A stretch of 64,000 nucleotides of DNA. It comes from CAZFOB01 sp964520325. Its GTDB lineage: Bacteria > Actinomycetota > JAICYB01. Both the position numbers and the translations under genes were made by a program. The notes below the pieces were generated by a model, which was not told where the DNA came from, made no database searches, and saw nothing but the letters and a program-made list of their open reading frames with translations. Location: the NCBI GenBank assembly GCA_964520325.1, contig CAZFOB010000013.1:34461-98460 (forward strand), read 5' to 3'. Below, one piece after another: positions 7,245 to 16,622 of this stretch (positions are counted from its first letter, which is position 1; each line of letters opens with the position of its first letter).

Positions 7245-9418
7245 GCTGGCAGTCCAACCGACCGGTCACTGCGGTCCTCGAGAAGCTCGACCGGGTCAGG
7301 AAGTCCAGCGACACGAAGTGGACGGCTCGCTGTCCAGCGCACGAGGACCGCAACCCGTCGCTCTCGGTCGCCGAGGGGGACGACGGCCGCGTGCTCCTCA
7401 AGTGCTTCGCCGGGTGTTCTCTCGAGTCGATCGTCGCAGCGATCGGCTTGCAGACGGCCGACCTGTTCGTAGATGACGGCAGCCGGAAAGGGAGCGACCT
7501 CGTCGCGGAGTACCCGTACGTCGACGAGCACGGTGAGATCCTCTACGTCGTCGAGCGCGTGTTCCCGAAGACGTTCCGGCAGAAGCGTCCGAACGGACGC
7601 GGCGGGTGGATCTACAAGCTCAACGGCGTGCGGCGCGTCCCGTACCGGCTGCCGCAGATTCTGGCGGCGTCCGAGCGCGGCGAGACCGTCTATGTCGTGG
7701 AGGGCGAGAAGGACGTCGCTGCGATCGAACGGCTCGGCCTAACTGCCACCACGAACTCGGGCGGCGCCGGCAAGTGGCGCGGTGAATTCGCAAAGCACCT
7801 ATCGGGGGCCGAGGTCGTCGTCGTGGCCGATGCTGACGACGCCGGACGGAAGCATGCCGCGCAGGTGGCGGCGTCCGTTCGCCGCTACGCGAAGTCCGTC
7901 AGTGTCGTCGAGCCCGTTGAAGGCAAGGACGTCGCGGATCACGTCGCCGCCGGACGCACCCTCGAGGAGCTCGTGCCGCTCAGGGCCGATGTGTCGCCAG
8001 CGGCTCGTCGGCTATCCGTTGTCCGAGCGATCGATGTGCGTGCAGAGCCCCTGCGGTTCCTGTTCGACGGGCGGATCGTCTGCGGGATGCTCAACCTCGT
8101 TACCGGTCCGCCCGGTGTGGGGAAGTCGACGATCCTCTACGACTTCCACGCTCGCGTCTCCCGCGAGGGCCACAACGTGCTGATCGTGACAGGCGAGGAC
8201 CATCACGCAGCCGTCGTAAGACCTCGACTCGAGCTCGCGGGCGCGGACCTCGCGCGTGTGCTCATCGTCAACGACGATCTCTCGCTCCCGGATGACATCG
8301 AGCGCCTGGCCGGGACGGTCCGCGACTACAACGCCGCGCTGTTCAGCATCGACCCTCTTGTCGCGTTCCTCGGCACGAGGATCGACACGCACAAGGACAG
8401 CAGCGTGCGGCAAGCCCTCAAACCGCTGACCGACGTTGCGCAGGAGACCGGCGCGGCCGCGGCCGTTGTTCTGCACACCAACAAGAGCTCGAGCGACGAC
8501 CCACTGCAGCGGCTCAACGGAACGATCGGTTTCTCGGGAGCCGGGAGACAGGTACTGCTCGCTTCAGGGGATCCCGAAGACGAGACCGGGCAACGCCGCT
8601 ACCTCGCTGTCTCGAAGTCGAACGTGGCGGCCTTTGCTCCGACGCTCGCCTACACGATCGAGACGGGGACGGTGCCGGGCCCAGAGGGCGAGGCGGTGCC
8701 AACGTCGCGCGTGCGCTGGGGTGAGGAGTGCCCGGAGGTCGACGCGCGGATGCTGCTTCGCCGGCCCGACGATTACGAGGAGAAGGGCGCGGTCGGCGAG
8801 GCGATGGCGATGCTGAGAGCGGAGCTCGCAGACGGCCCGCGCCGGGCCGAGGAGATCAACCGTGTCGCCGCGAAGCTCAAGATCTCCGACTCAACGCTGA
8901 AGCGCGCGAAGTCGAGGCTCGGCGTGAAGTCGGAGCCTTTCCACGACGGCGAGCAGATCACCCATTGGACCTGGCGACTTCGCGACGACGTCGTCCCGAG
9001 GCAAGAGGACCATCCCCCGTCTGACTCTCTTGGTCTTGTTGCTCTGACCAGCGAGAACGGTTCGCCCGGAGGCCTAGCAGACCAAGAAGGTCCGACCGCT
9101 GCCCAACCGGCTTCCGTGGACGACCAGGCTCGAGCAGCTGCTCTCGTCCAAGGGGAGTTAGGCGGCGTTGTCGTCGAGGAGAAGACGACCGCCGGTGCCG
9201 AGAGCGAGCCCCGGCCCGAGCGCATCAACGGCAAGCCGCTCGGTGGCGAGCTCTTTGTTCTCGCGGCCGCCTCGGAGTTTCCCCGTGTCGGCCTTCCCGA
9301 TGGAACTACGATCCTCGGTACCGAGGAATGTTGGCGGACGTTCTGCAAGGCCGCGCTGCCGCATGACCGGGCGGCCGCGTTCCGAACCCTCATGGAGGCG
9401 GAGACCGGTGCCTCGTAA
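7241..9418 (+). CDS. Primase-helicase (CHC2 zinc, TOPRIM, RecA-like ATPase)
   Basis: 725 residues from GTG 7241. The zinc-binding residues are C31, H34, C55 and C59 (CPAHEDRNPS ... KCFAGCS). TOPRIM follows, with E154 (YVVEGEKD) and DADD at 197-200. A RepA/DnaB-type ATPase has Walker A GPPGVGKS at 289-296. The C-terminal third contains an HTH-like segment (AEEINRVAAKLKISDSTLKRAKSRL) and a variable tail. This layout is that of the replication proteins of satellites and integrative plasmids, and implies that unit 1 can replicate after excision. It overlaps the xis gene and the HNH gene. Confidence 0.85.
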   Translation: MSWQSNRPVTAVLEKLDRVRKSSDTKWTARCPAHEDRNPSLSVAEGDDGRVLLKCFAGCSLESIVAAIGLQTADLFVDDGSRKGSDLVAEYPYVDEHGEILYVVERVFPKTFRQKRPNGRGGWIYKLNGVRRVPYRLPQILAASERGETVYVVEGEKDVAAIERLGLTATTNSGGAGKWRGEFAKHLSGAEVVVVADADDAGRKHAAQVAASVRRYAKSVSVVEPVEGKDVADHVAAGRTLEELVPLRADVSPAARRLSVVRAIDVRAEPLRFLFDGRIVCGMLNLVTGPPGVGKSTILYDFHARVSREGHNVLIVTGEDHHAAVVRPRLELAGADLARVLIVNDDLSLPDDIERLAGTVRDYNAALFSIDPLVAFLGTRIDTHKDSSVRQALKPLTDVAQETGAAAAVVLHTNKSSSDDPLQRLNGTIGFSGAGRQVLLASGDPEDETGQRRYLAVSKSNVAAFAPTLAYTIETGTVPGPEGEAVPTSRVRWGEECPEVDARMLLRRPDDYEEKGAVGEAMAMLRAELADGPRRAEEINRVAAKLKISDSTLKRAKSRLGVKSEPFHDGEQITHWTWRLRDDVVPRQEDHPPSDSLGLVALTSENGSPGGLADQEGPTAAQPASVDDQARAAALVQGELGGVVVEEKTTAGAESEPRPERINGKPLGGELFVLAAASEFPRVGLPDGTTILGTEECWRTFCKAALPHDRAAAFRTLMEAETGAS

Positions 9419-9722
9419 GCCTCCGACGCCTTGCCGGGAGCCGGGGTGTCCGGCGCTACTGGAGAAGCCAGGACGATGCCCCAAGCACCAACGGGAGTAC
9501 GACCGTGAACGGCGACGCCGGCAGCCGTGGCGCGCGTCCTACAACGCCGAGTGGCGCCGCACCCGAGCGAAGGTGCTCGCCGAGCAGCCCGTGTGTTCGT
9601 GCGGTCAACCGGCGACCGAAGTCCACCACTTACGACCACTTCGGCGAGGAGGCACTCATGAGCGTTCGAACCTGGTCGCTCTCTGTAAGAGATGCCACGC
9701 TCGCGAGGCAAAGGGCGGGTAG
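9408..9722 (+). CDS. Small HNH endonuclease
   Basis: 104 residues from GTG 9408, overlapping the primase gene by 11 bp. The fold is visible as an N-terminal CREPGCPALLEKPGRCPKH zinc knuckle, then CSCGQ, VHHLRPLRRGGTHERSNLVALC and CKRCH, which give the HNH residues and two CxxC zinc pairs. Small HNH proteins of this size occur beside terminase genes in phages, where they cut cos DNA for packaging; no terminase is visible here, so it may act on helper-phage packaging or in element processing (inference). Confidence 0.8.
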   Translation: MPRKPPTPCREPGCPALLEKPGRCPKHQREYDRERRRRQPWRASYNAEWRRTRAKVLAEQPVCSCGQPATEVHHLRPLRRGGTHERSNLVALCKRCHAREAKGG

Positions 9723-9773
9723 CCGGTCAAGAACTTCAGAGGTTCGATCGCCCGATACCCGGCGCCAGGCCCG

Positions 9774-9827
9774 TCTGCGCGTTGACGAGTTTCCCGAACA
9801 GATCAGCTAGACCGTCAAACGCGCAGA
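9774..9827. other. Long imperfect stem-loop downstream of the replication operon
   Basis: TCTGCGCGTTGAC (9774-9786) pairs with GTCAAACGCGCAGA (9814-9827), about 13 bp with one bulge and a 27-nt loop. A second inverted repeat, GCTTCA/TGAAGC, lies at 9871-9891. There is no U-tract, so a simple terminator is doubtful; a replication origin or packaging site of the element is possible. The rest of 9723-10032 shows no gene. Confidence 0.35.
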
Positions 9828-10032
9828 TAGGGGCCGGAACGGGGTAGCAGGGGCGAACCCACAAGCACTAGCTTCACGCCCACGCTGAAGCCCCGGAACA
9901 CGACAAAGCGTCGCCGATCAGAGCCTCTTCTGGGGGGCATACGCCGTTCGCTCACACGGTCTGATTGACCGCGAGTGGCCTGTCCTACACGGCTGATAGG
10001 CTGTGCTCAGCGCCGCGCGTACGCGGCAACAG

Positions 10033-13000
10033 ATGAGTACTCACGAGAGCAGTGCAGCTGTTTTTTGCGGTACGGAGGTCACGGACGCGGCCGAGGCATC
10101 TGTACTCCAGCGTCTGCGGCAAGACTTGGCTTCCCGCGCCCCTGGTTGCCTGATCTTCGCGAACTTTCATGCGAAGGGTCGCCAACAGCGGCAGATCGAC
10201 TTCTTGGTCCTAACGGGTTGCCGGCTCGCGCACGTCGAGTTGAAGGTGCTCGACCAGTCCTTACCGCTGATTGGCGGCGTGAACGGTCCTTGGTATCAAC
10301 TCCTGCCCGATGGACAGAGGCGCCCGATCGAGCCGAATCCTTACCGCCAAGCGCACGATGGCACTTATGCGATCAGCGATGTGATGCGCGCGCTCGGCCG
10401 ACGTGGCGTCGTTCGTCAGCACGACAGCTTCTACAAGCACATCGACACGCTCGTGTGTGTCTATCCGGACATTCCGGCGGGCTCGTGCCTAGACAGTGAC
10501 AAGTACGTCACAACCGTCGGCTACGCCGCACTCCTCGACCGACTTGTTCAACCGGGCCCGCGACCGGACTGGACGCATGAAGAGTGGGAGGAGTTCGCCC
10601 TCGATCTCGGGGTCTATCGCGTCGATCCGCAGAGCGCAGCCGAACGTCGACGCCGAGGCAAGACGGATGCCGTCGCGCATTACGCCTCGCGCTTCACCGC
10701 GATGCGCTCGGCCGATCTTCATGAGCTCGTCGATCTTCGCTATGACACCGACGAAGGGGAGCGGGATACCCGCTTTCTGATCGACGGGGTTGCCGCGGGC
10801 CGGGCCATCGCTCTTATTGGTCCGTCGGGCGCGGGCAAGACGCACATCGCTCAGCACCTCGCGATCTCACATTCCTCCAAAGGCCATCTCGTCGTGTGGC
10901 TACGCTGCGACGAGTACCGAAAGGGTGCCTTCGGCGAACTCGTCGCGCGGTCCATGGCGCCCTTCAGCGCAGAACGATGGAACGTCCTCGTCCAACATGC
11001 CGCTGACGTCGGGCGGCCGGTGACTCTGATCCTCGACGGTCTCAACGAGTGCCCGCCGGAACTGCGCGAGCAGCTGATCGAGCAGACGCAGGCGTTCCGC
11101 CTTCGCTATCCCGGCGGCACGCTGATCACCTCAACGGTCACGCTGGCGAGCGACCGCTTCACAACGACGGTGCATGCCCGCCTCCCCGACGAGTCCGAGG
11201 CTTCTGCGCTGCTTCAGTCCCACGGCGCACCCAGTCAGCAGAAGATGGGCCCCGCCTTCGCCACGCCATTCGAGCTCGCTGTCGCCGCGCAATGCCTATC
11301 GGAGCTGCCTACCAGCGCGACAATGGCACACCTGCTCGACGTCTATGTCTCACGCTTCGCGCCCAGCGAAGTGACGCGTAGTGGGCTAAGGCGGATTGCA
11401 TCCCTGATGGACGATCAGTTCAGAAGCTCGCTCGCCATGTCCGAGGTGAGAACGGCGCTTATGCAAGGGCACACCTCCGGATCCCCTGCCACACTCGACG
11501 CTCTCTTCGCCTGCCCGCTCCTCGATGTCACTCAGGGTCGCGTCAGGTTTCGCCACGAACGCTTCGCTCGATTTCTTGCCGCCGAGGACATCGTGCTCAG
11601 CGTGACGAATGGACACGAGCTCGGTGAGCGTCTTGCACTTCCGTCGCGGCAGGACCTACGGCGAGACGCACTAACCCTCGAAGCCGACGCCTTGTGCCGA
11701 GCGCAGACATTGGAACGACTCGCAGACCCGGTGTTGCTCGAGTCGGCTCTGCTCGGCGAGCTCGGTGTGGCCGCGCGCGACCAAGTCGTTGCGGCTGTTG
11801 AGAGCGCCCTCGCGGAAGCGACGCGTGATGACCTGCCCTACCGATTCGAGAACGCCGAGTCGTTCTTCTCTCGATGGGTCGCCGACGTCCCTATGACAGC
11901 AGCGCAGCACGCGCTCCTCACGAGTGCTGGAGCGGCTCTCCGCCACGGGATGTTTGTCGGCGAGATCGGACGACTGCTCGACCGCACCGACGAGCGCTGC
12001 GCTAGCCAGACGGCGTCGCTGCACAACGGCGGGGACCGGCAAGCTCGGTCGCGGACCTTCGCTGCGACGTACACCCAGATGGGAGATCGCGACCTGTTTG
12101 TTCTGCCAGCTACCGTCGTCGTGGCGGCCTGCGAACGCGCGAGGATGGGCCGTCGTGCCTCGTCCCCACACGCGAACGCGGTGGCTTCCGCATTGCTCGC
12201 GGACGCCTCAGACGGTTCATGGGGTCGCATGTACTGCGCGGCCCTCCTGCTCGACCCCAGTCAGGACGCGGATGCCAATGCACTTGCCGAGCTGATCCTT
12301 CGCTCGTGGCGAGCCGGCCCCTACCACTTGCGCCTAGAAGCGCTTCAGACAGCCAGGCGGTCGAGCTACGCGCTCGCCCGTGACGCGCGCGATCACGTCA
12401 TCGACGCGCTCGAGTCACTTGACCCAGGTTCGAACTGGGCGCTCTCGACCTTGCTGGTCGAAGCGCTCGCGTCGTTTGGCCGAATCCAACCGATGGTCTC
12501 CGAGGACCAGGTACGCGACGAGATCGCGGCGGTGCTGAAAGGATCGGCCGATGACGACCTGGCTAGTACCGCGGCCGCCAGAATCGTGTCGAACATGTTC
12601 GAGGAAGACGGCATCGTCGGACCCTATGCCGAAGTGGTGGCCGACCTGCCCGACACGGACAAGCGGCAGCTTCACTTGTTGGCGGCGAGCACGACACCGG
12701 GCTTCTTCACGTCGGTGAGCCTTTCCGAGCTCGTCCGGCTTGCTGCGGAAAACGAGCGCGATGAGGAACTCCTCGACGTGTTCCGACGTTATTCGCGGCC
12801 GCCCGACACTGCGGACTCTTTTCCAGACGAGGCCGTCACCTGTTACGTCGAGGCTCTTCTCGGCATGGTGAAGTTGGGAGCACCCCCTCACCTCGAAGAC
12901 GACGACATCGCCGAAGCTCGCGAGCGCACATGGAACCTCGTCGGAAGCATCTTCGCTCAGTCACAGCTAGTGTTCTCTGCGAAGGACCGCGCTCGTGCTT

Positions 13001-13347
13001 GGCAGGCGCTCCTCGGCGACCTTTGTAGCTGCGCGGCGGATGTGGTCTACAGCATCAGCTGGGGAACGTGGTTCGGCGAGCGCGCCGATGCGTACGACCG
13101 GTTCGTCTCCGCCAACAGCGAGGAGCTCCGCATGCTTGCTGAGTGGGCGCTGATCAATCCCGACGACGTCCACGAATCCTGGCCGGTCCGCGATAAGACG
13201 CGAAGAGCTGAGCACTACCTCAAACTTCTCGGCCGTATTGGTTCGCAGACCAGCCTTCCGGTCGTCCGCACGTACGCGAGTGATCAGGCCCTCGGCAGCA
13301 GTGCGGTCGGGGCGCTTCGCGCGATTGCTGAGCGCGAATCCGGCTGA
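10033..13347 (+). CDS. NERD-nuclease / NACHT-type STAND protein (predicted antiphage sensor)
   Basis: 1104 residues. Residues 10-75 form a NERD-type PD-(D/E)xK nuclease, with D56 in RQIDFLVLTG and E69-x-K71 in AHVELK. A P-loop NTPase follows: Walker A IGPSGAGKT near 262-270 and the NACHT-like Walker B LILDGLNE near 331-338. From about residue 470 to the end the protein is helical, repeat-like (HEAT/ARM-type) sequence, a plausible sensor. Nuclease-STAND-repeat architecture is that of Avs/bNACHT antiviral NLR-like proteins, in which ligand binding triggers oligomerisation and effector nuclease activity. ATG 10033 is preferred; GTG 10003 is an alternative. It converges on hsdR, 87 bp apart, in the cargo of unit 1. 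Function is inferred. Confidence 0.75.
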   Translation: MSTHESSAAVFCGTEVTDAAEASVLQRLRQDLASRAPGCLIFANFHAKGRQQRQIDFLVLTGCRLAHVELKVLDQSLPLIGGVNGPWYQLLPDGQRRPIEPNPYRQAHDGTYAISDVMRALGRRGVVRQHDSFYKHIDTLVCVYPDIPAGSCLDSDKYVTTVGYAALLDRLVQPGPRPDWTHEEWEEFALDLGVYRVDPQSAAERRRRGKTDAVAHYASRFTAMRSADLHELVDLRYDTDEGERDTRFLIDGVAAGRAIALIGPSGAGKTHIAQHLAISHSSKGHLVVWLRCDEYRKGAFGELVARSMAPFSAERWNVLVQHAADVGRPVTLILDGLNECPPELREQLIEQTQAFRLRYPGGTLITSTVTLASDRFTTTVHARLPDESEASALLQSHGAPSQQKMGPAFATPFELAVAAQCLSELPTSATMAHLLDVYVSRFAPSEVTRSGLRRIASLMDDQFRSSLAMSEVRTALMQGHTSGSPATLDALFACPLLDVTQGRVRFRHERFARFLAAEDIVLSVTNGHELGERLALPSRQDLRRDALTLEADALCRAQTLERLADPVLLESALLGELGVAARDQVVAAVESALAEATRDDLPYRFENAESFFSRWVADVPMTAAQHALLTSAGAALRHGMFVGEIGRLLDRTDERCASQTASLHNGGDRQARSRTFAATYTQMGDRDLFVLPATVVVAACERARMGRRASSPHANAVASALLADASDGSWGRMYCAALLLDPSQDADANALAELILRSWRAGPYHLRLEALQTARRSSYALARDARDHVIDALESLDPGSNWALSTLLVEALASFGRIQPMVSEDQVRDEIAAVLKGSADDDLASTAAARIVSNMFEEDGIVGPYAEVVADLPDTDKRQLHLLAASTTPGFFTSVSLSELVRLAAENERDEELLDVFRRYSRPPDTADSFPDEAVTCYVEALLGMVKLGAPPHLEDDDIAEARERTWNLVGSIFAQSQLVFSAKDRARAWQALLGDLCSCAADVVYSISWGTWFGERADAYDRFVSANSEELRMLAEWALINPDDVHESWPVRDKTRRAEHYLKLLGRIGSQTSLPVVRTYASDQALGSSAVGALRAIAERESG

Positions 13348-13434
13348 GGCCCCCACCGCGTCTTGCTGCGGAGAAGACGATGCAGCGCCGGTATGGGTCA
13401 GGCTATGCAGGGAGCTGAGCAGGCGGTCGGGCTC

Positions 13435-16400
13435 CTACTCAACGGGTATTGCCGGCAATTCGTAGACATTCGTTCCGTCGTCGAAGAAGGCGGAGAGCAG
13501 GTGGTCGAACACTACGTTCCGCTTCTCTTCGAACATCTCGTCGTCGTAGGCATCTGGAAGGGCATCCAACGACTGGCCGACGGCTACTCGGACCGCTGAT
13601 CGTGAGCGTTGGCGCTTCCGCCAGTCGAGAACCAATTTGTCCGTGACCGTGTCGAGCAAGTGCTTGGCGATTCCTTTGACCGTGTCGCGCTCTTCGGGGG
13701 TGAGGTTCGGGCCGGGACGAGTTAACAGATCGAAGATCGCTAACTCGGGTTCGGACATCCCCTCAGCGGCGACACGCTTCTCGTCCTCGTCGAGATCCTG
13801 AGTGAGGCGAATGAGGCGGCGCAGGTACTCGTCGATGTTGAGGCTTCCCGCGTTGTACTCCTCGATCAACTCCTCGATCTGGCGAACGAAGTCGAGGCGC
13901 GTGGGATTGCGCGACGCGGACTCCGAGGAGCGCCGGCGGAGAAGCCGTGCCAGTCGGTCGGCAGCGGTGTGCTTCCGCCCTCCGTACTTCTCCTCGAGCC
14001 TCTCGAAATCGATCAGGCCAAGGTCCACCTGCGGCGAGAGATCGTCATCGCCGCCGGTCTGGATGACATAGGCCTCGGCCCCCACCGATCGATCGAGCAG
14101 ATCGTCGACCGCATCGGCGAGACCGGTGAGGTCTGGGACAACGACATCGCCGCGGATCTTCTCCGCGAGGTTGCGATAGACGCCCACGCGCTTCAGGTAG
14201 CTGTTCACGATCGGGTCGGGCATGACCGCTTTGAGGAGGGATCGGCAGCGGTCCGCGAGCGTCAGGAATTCGCGCTTCTGATTCGGGTCGACGAGAAGCG
14301 CTTCAACGGCGAAGTCGCGGAGCTGGATATACGCGAAGCCATCGGTCGCGATCAGGGCGTCGATGTCGACGTCGCACCGATCACAGAGGTCTGCGCACTC
14401 TTCGACCGCGGCGTCGAGGGCTGCGAGCAATTCCGCCTTGTCCTCGATCGGGCGTTCTTGGGCAAGGATGTCGCCTGGGCGCGTTCCGTACACCGCCAAC
14501 GCGGCCTCCAGGTTCCGGAACACGCCGACGTAGTCAACGATTAGGCCGTTCTCTTTCTCTGGGAAGACCCGGTTCGCGCGCGCGATCGTTTGCATCAGGG
14601 TGTGACTGCGCATCGGCCGGTCGAGGTAGATCGTCGAGCAAGACGGCACGTCGAATCCCGTCATCCACATCGCACAAACGAACACGAGCCGGAAGGGATC
14701 GTCGGGGTTCTTGAACTTGGTCTCAAGGTCCTCATCGTTCAAGCGCTTGCGATGCGGCCGTATGTCGAGGCCCTGAGCGTCAAGGTCGGCGAGCTCGTTC
14801 TGACCTTGCGATACCACAACGGCCATGTCCGTCGACTCCATGAAGTCGATCCGCCCGGCGAGCCAGATGCGTTCCGCCTCATCGGCTTTTTCGACCTTCG
14901 CTCGCAGATCTGTCAGATGCTCGGCCCACGCCTCGCGCACGAGATCGTGCATACGGACGGCAGTAGCCTTGTCGATGCCGACGTACATCGCTTTGCCGTC
15001 GAACCCCCGTCCTACGAAGTGCTCGACCAGATCGCCGGCGATGGTTCGGAGTCGTTCCGGGCGGGTCACGAGCTGGTACTCAGTCGCGAACCGTCGCGCA
15101 AGGAGCGACTCAGTCGTGTCTTCGTCGTCGTTAGCGACGGCGTCGTCGAGTATCTCCGCGAACTCGTCGGCGAAGCGTTCGTTGATGATTTGAAGCTCGG
15201 GAGTCCTGTTCTCATAAAAGAGCGGGACGGCGACCTTGTCGGCTTGAGCGTCCGACCAGCTGTAGACACTGACGTACTCGCCGAACACTTCGCGCGTCCG
15301 CTGGACCTCTCCCGCGATGAGCGGCGTTCCGGTGAACCCGAGGAACGCCGCGTTCGGCAGAGCCGTACGCATATTGGTCGCGAGAGTTTCGTACTGCGAC
15401 CTGTGTGCTTCGTCGGTCATCACGATGACGTTGCGCCGGTCGGAAAGGACATCCATCGGCTCGTTTTCGGAAGTAGGGCGGAACTTATGAATCAGCGTGA
15501 ACACGTAGCGGTGGTCCTCCGCGAGCAACTCGCGTAGATGAGCCGACGAGGTCGCCTGGGCCTCGACGCCGACGATGGCGCCGGCTGACTTGAACTCGCC
15601 ATAGAGCTGCCGATCGAGCTCGCGACGATCGGTGACAAGCACGAAGGTCCAGCCGCCAGCCTCCTTCCGCAGAACCTTCTGCGCAAAGAAGATCATCGAC
15701 AAGCTCTTGCCTGATCCCTGCGTGTGCCAGAAGACGCCAAGGCGTCCCGGGTCTTCGCCTATGCGCCGAAGCCCCTCGAGGGCGTTGTTCACACCTATGA
15801 ATTGGTGGTTCTTCGCGAGCTTCTTGACGAGCCCGCCCGTCTCCTCTTGGAAGACGGTGAAGTTCTCAACCAGATCGAGAACGCGATCGGGACGGCACGT
15901 CGCGCGAATCGTCGTCTCAAGCGCCACACGCCCGGCCTCCGATTCGCTCTCGACCTTCTTCCAATCTGTGAAGTGGTCCCATTCAGCGAAGCTCGCGCCG
16001 ACCTTCGCTTCGCTGCCATTAGAGATGACGATGAAGCCGTTCGACCAAAAGAGCCCCGGGATGGTGTCGCGATAGTCACGGATGTTCTCGCGGTAGCCGT
16101 CGATGGCGCGGCGGTGACTCGCCTTGAGCTCGATAAGGACGAGGGGAATCCCGTTGACGAAGAGGACGATGTCGGTGCGGCGGCGGTGTAGAGGTCCCGT
16201 AACCCAGAACTGATTGACGGCGAGCAAGCCGTTCTGCGAGGTGTCGTTCCAGTGGATGAATTCAATGTGTTCTTCACGCTGCTTGCCATCGGTCGACTCG
16301 GTCGACGCCATGTACCCGTCTCGAAGGAGTCCCCAGATTTGATGGTTCGCGCGAACCGACTGCATCGCGGAACGATCGCGCAAGAGCGCCTGTATCGCCT

Positions 16401-16617
16401 CGTCGAGCGCTTCCTCGCTCTTGCCTGGATTGATATCTCGGAGGGCTAGCCTTAGGCGCTCCTCGAGGATTGTCTCAGTGAAGCTCGACCTTCCGATCGG
16501 TCCGCCGCCGCCTGGGTGTTCGTCGTAACCGCAGATTGTCTCCCAGCCCAGCTCCTCCAGGAGCCGCATGGTCGGCTGCTCAACGAGCGCATCCTCGGTG
16601 TAGCCATCTGACGGCAT
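13435..16617 (-). CDS. hsdR: Type I restriction enzyme, R subunit
   Basis: 1060 residues, full length. The N-terminal nuclease has D149 (RRTDIVLF) and E163-x-K165 (LIELKAS). The SF2 translocase motor shows Walker A TQGSGKS (301-305), DEAH at 402-405 and FTGTPL as motif III. The C-terminal helical region (LTPEERDTVKGIAKHLLD ...) binds the methyltransferase core. It is the last gene of hsdM-hsdS-hsdR, with six bases between the stop of hsdS and its start. With HsdM and HsdS it would cut unmodified DNA after translocation. Confidence 0.95.
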   Translation of the reverse strand: MPSDGYTEDALVEQPTMRLLEELGWETICGYDEHPGGGGPIGRSSFTETILEERLRLALRDINPGKSEEALDEAIQALLRDRSAMQSVRANHQIWGLLRDGYMASTESTDGKQREEHIEFIHWNDTSQNGLLAVNQFWVTGPLHRRRTDIVLFVNGIPLVLIELKASHRRAIDGYRENIRDYRDTIPGLFWSNGFIVISNGSEAKVGASFAEWDHFTDWKKVESESEAGRVALETTIRATCRPDRVLDLVENFTVFQEETGGLVKKLAKNHQFIGVNNALEGLRRIGEDPGRLGVFWHTQGSGKSLSMIFFAQKVLRKEAGGWTFVLVTDRRELDRQLYGEFKSAGAIVGVEAQATSSAHLRELLAEDHRYVFTLIHKFRPTSENEPMDVLSDRRNVIVMTDEAHRSQYETLATNMRTALPNAAFLGFTGTPLIAGEVQRTREVFGEYVSVYSWSDAQADKVAVPLFYENRTPELQIINERFADEFAEILDDAVANDDEDTTESLLARRFATEYQLVTRPERLRTIAGDLVEHFVGRGFDGKAMYVGIDKATAVRMHDLVREAWAEHLTDLRAKVEKADEAERIWLAGRIDFMESTDMAVVVSQGQNELADLDAQGLDIRPHRKRLNDEDLETKFKNPDDPFRLVFVCAMWMTGFDVPSCSTIYLDRPMRSHTLMQTIARANRVFPEKENGLIVDYVGVFRNLEAALAVYGTRPGDILAQERPIEDKAELLAALDAAVEECADLCDRCDVDIDALIATDGFAYIQLRDFAVEALLVDPNQKREFLTLADRCRSLLKAVMPDPIVNSYLKRVGVYRNLAEKIRGDVVVPDLTGLADAVDDLLDRSVGAEAYVIQTGGDDDLSPQVDLGLIDFERLEEKYGGRKHTAADRLARLLRRRSSESASRNPTRLDFVRQIEELIEEYNAGSLNIDEYLRRLIRLTQDLDEDEKRVAAEGMSEPELAIFDLLTRPGPNLTPEERDTVKGIAKHLLDTVTDKLVLDWRKRQRSRSAVRVAVGQSLDALPDAYDDEMFEEKRNVVFDHLLSAFFDDGTNVYELPAIPVE

Positions 16618-16622
16618 CAGGC

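Noticed and set aside
14590..15537. A 315-codon plus-strand frame inside hsdR
   Set aside because: Lies entirely opposite the intact HsdR motor domain and shows no recognisable motif.
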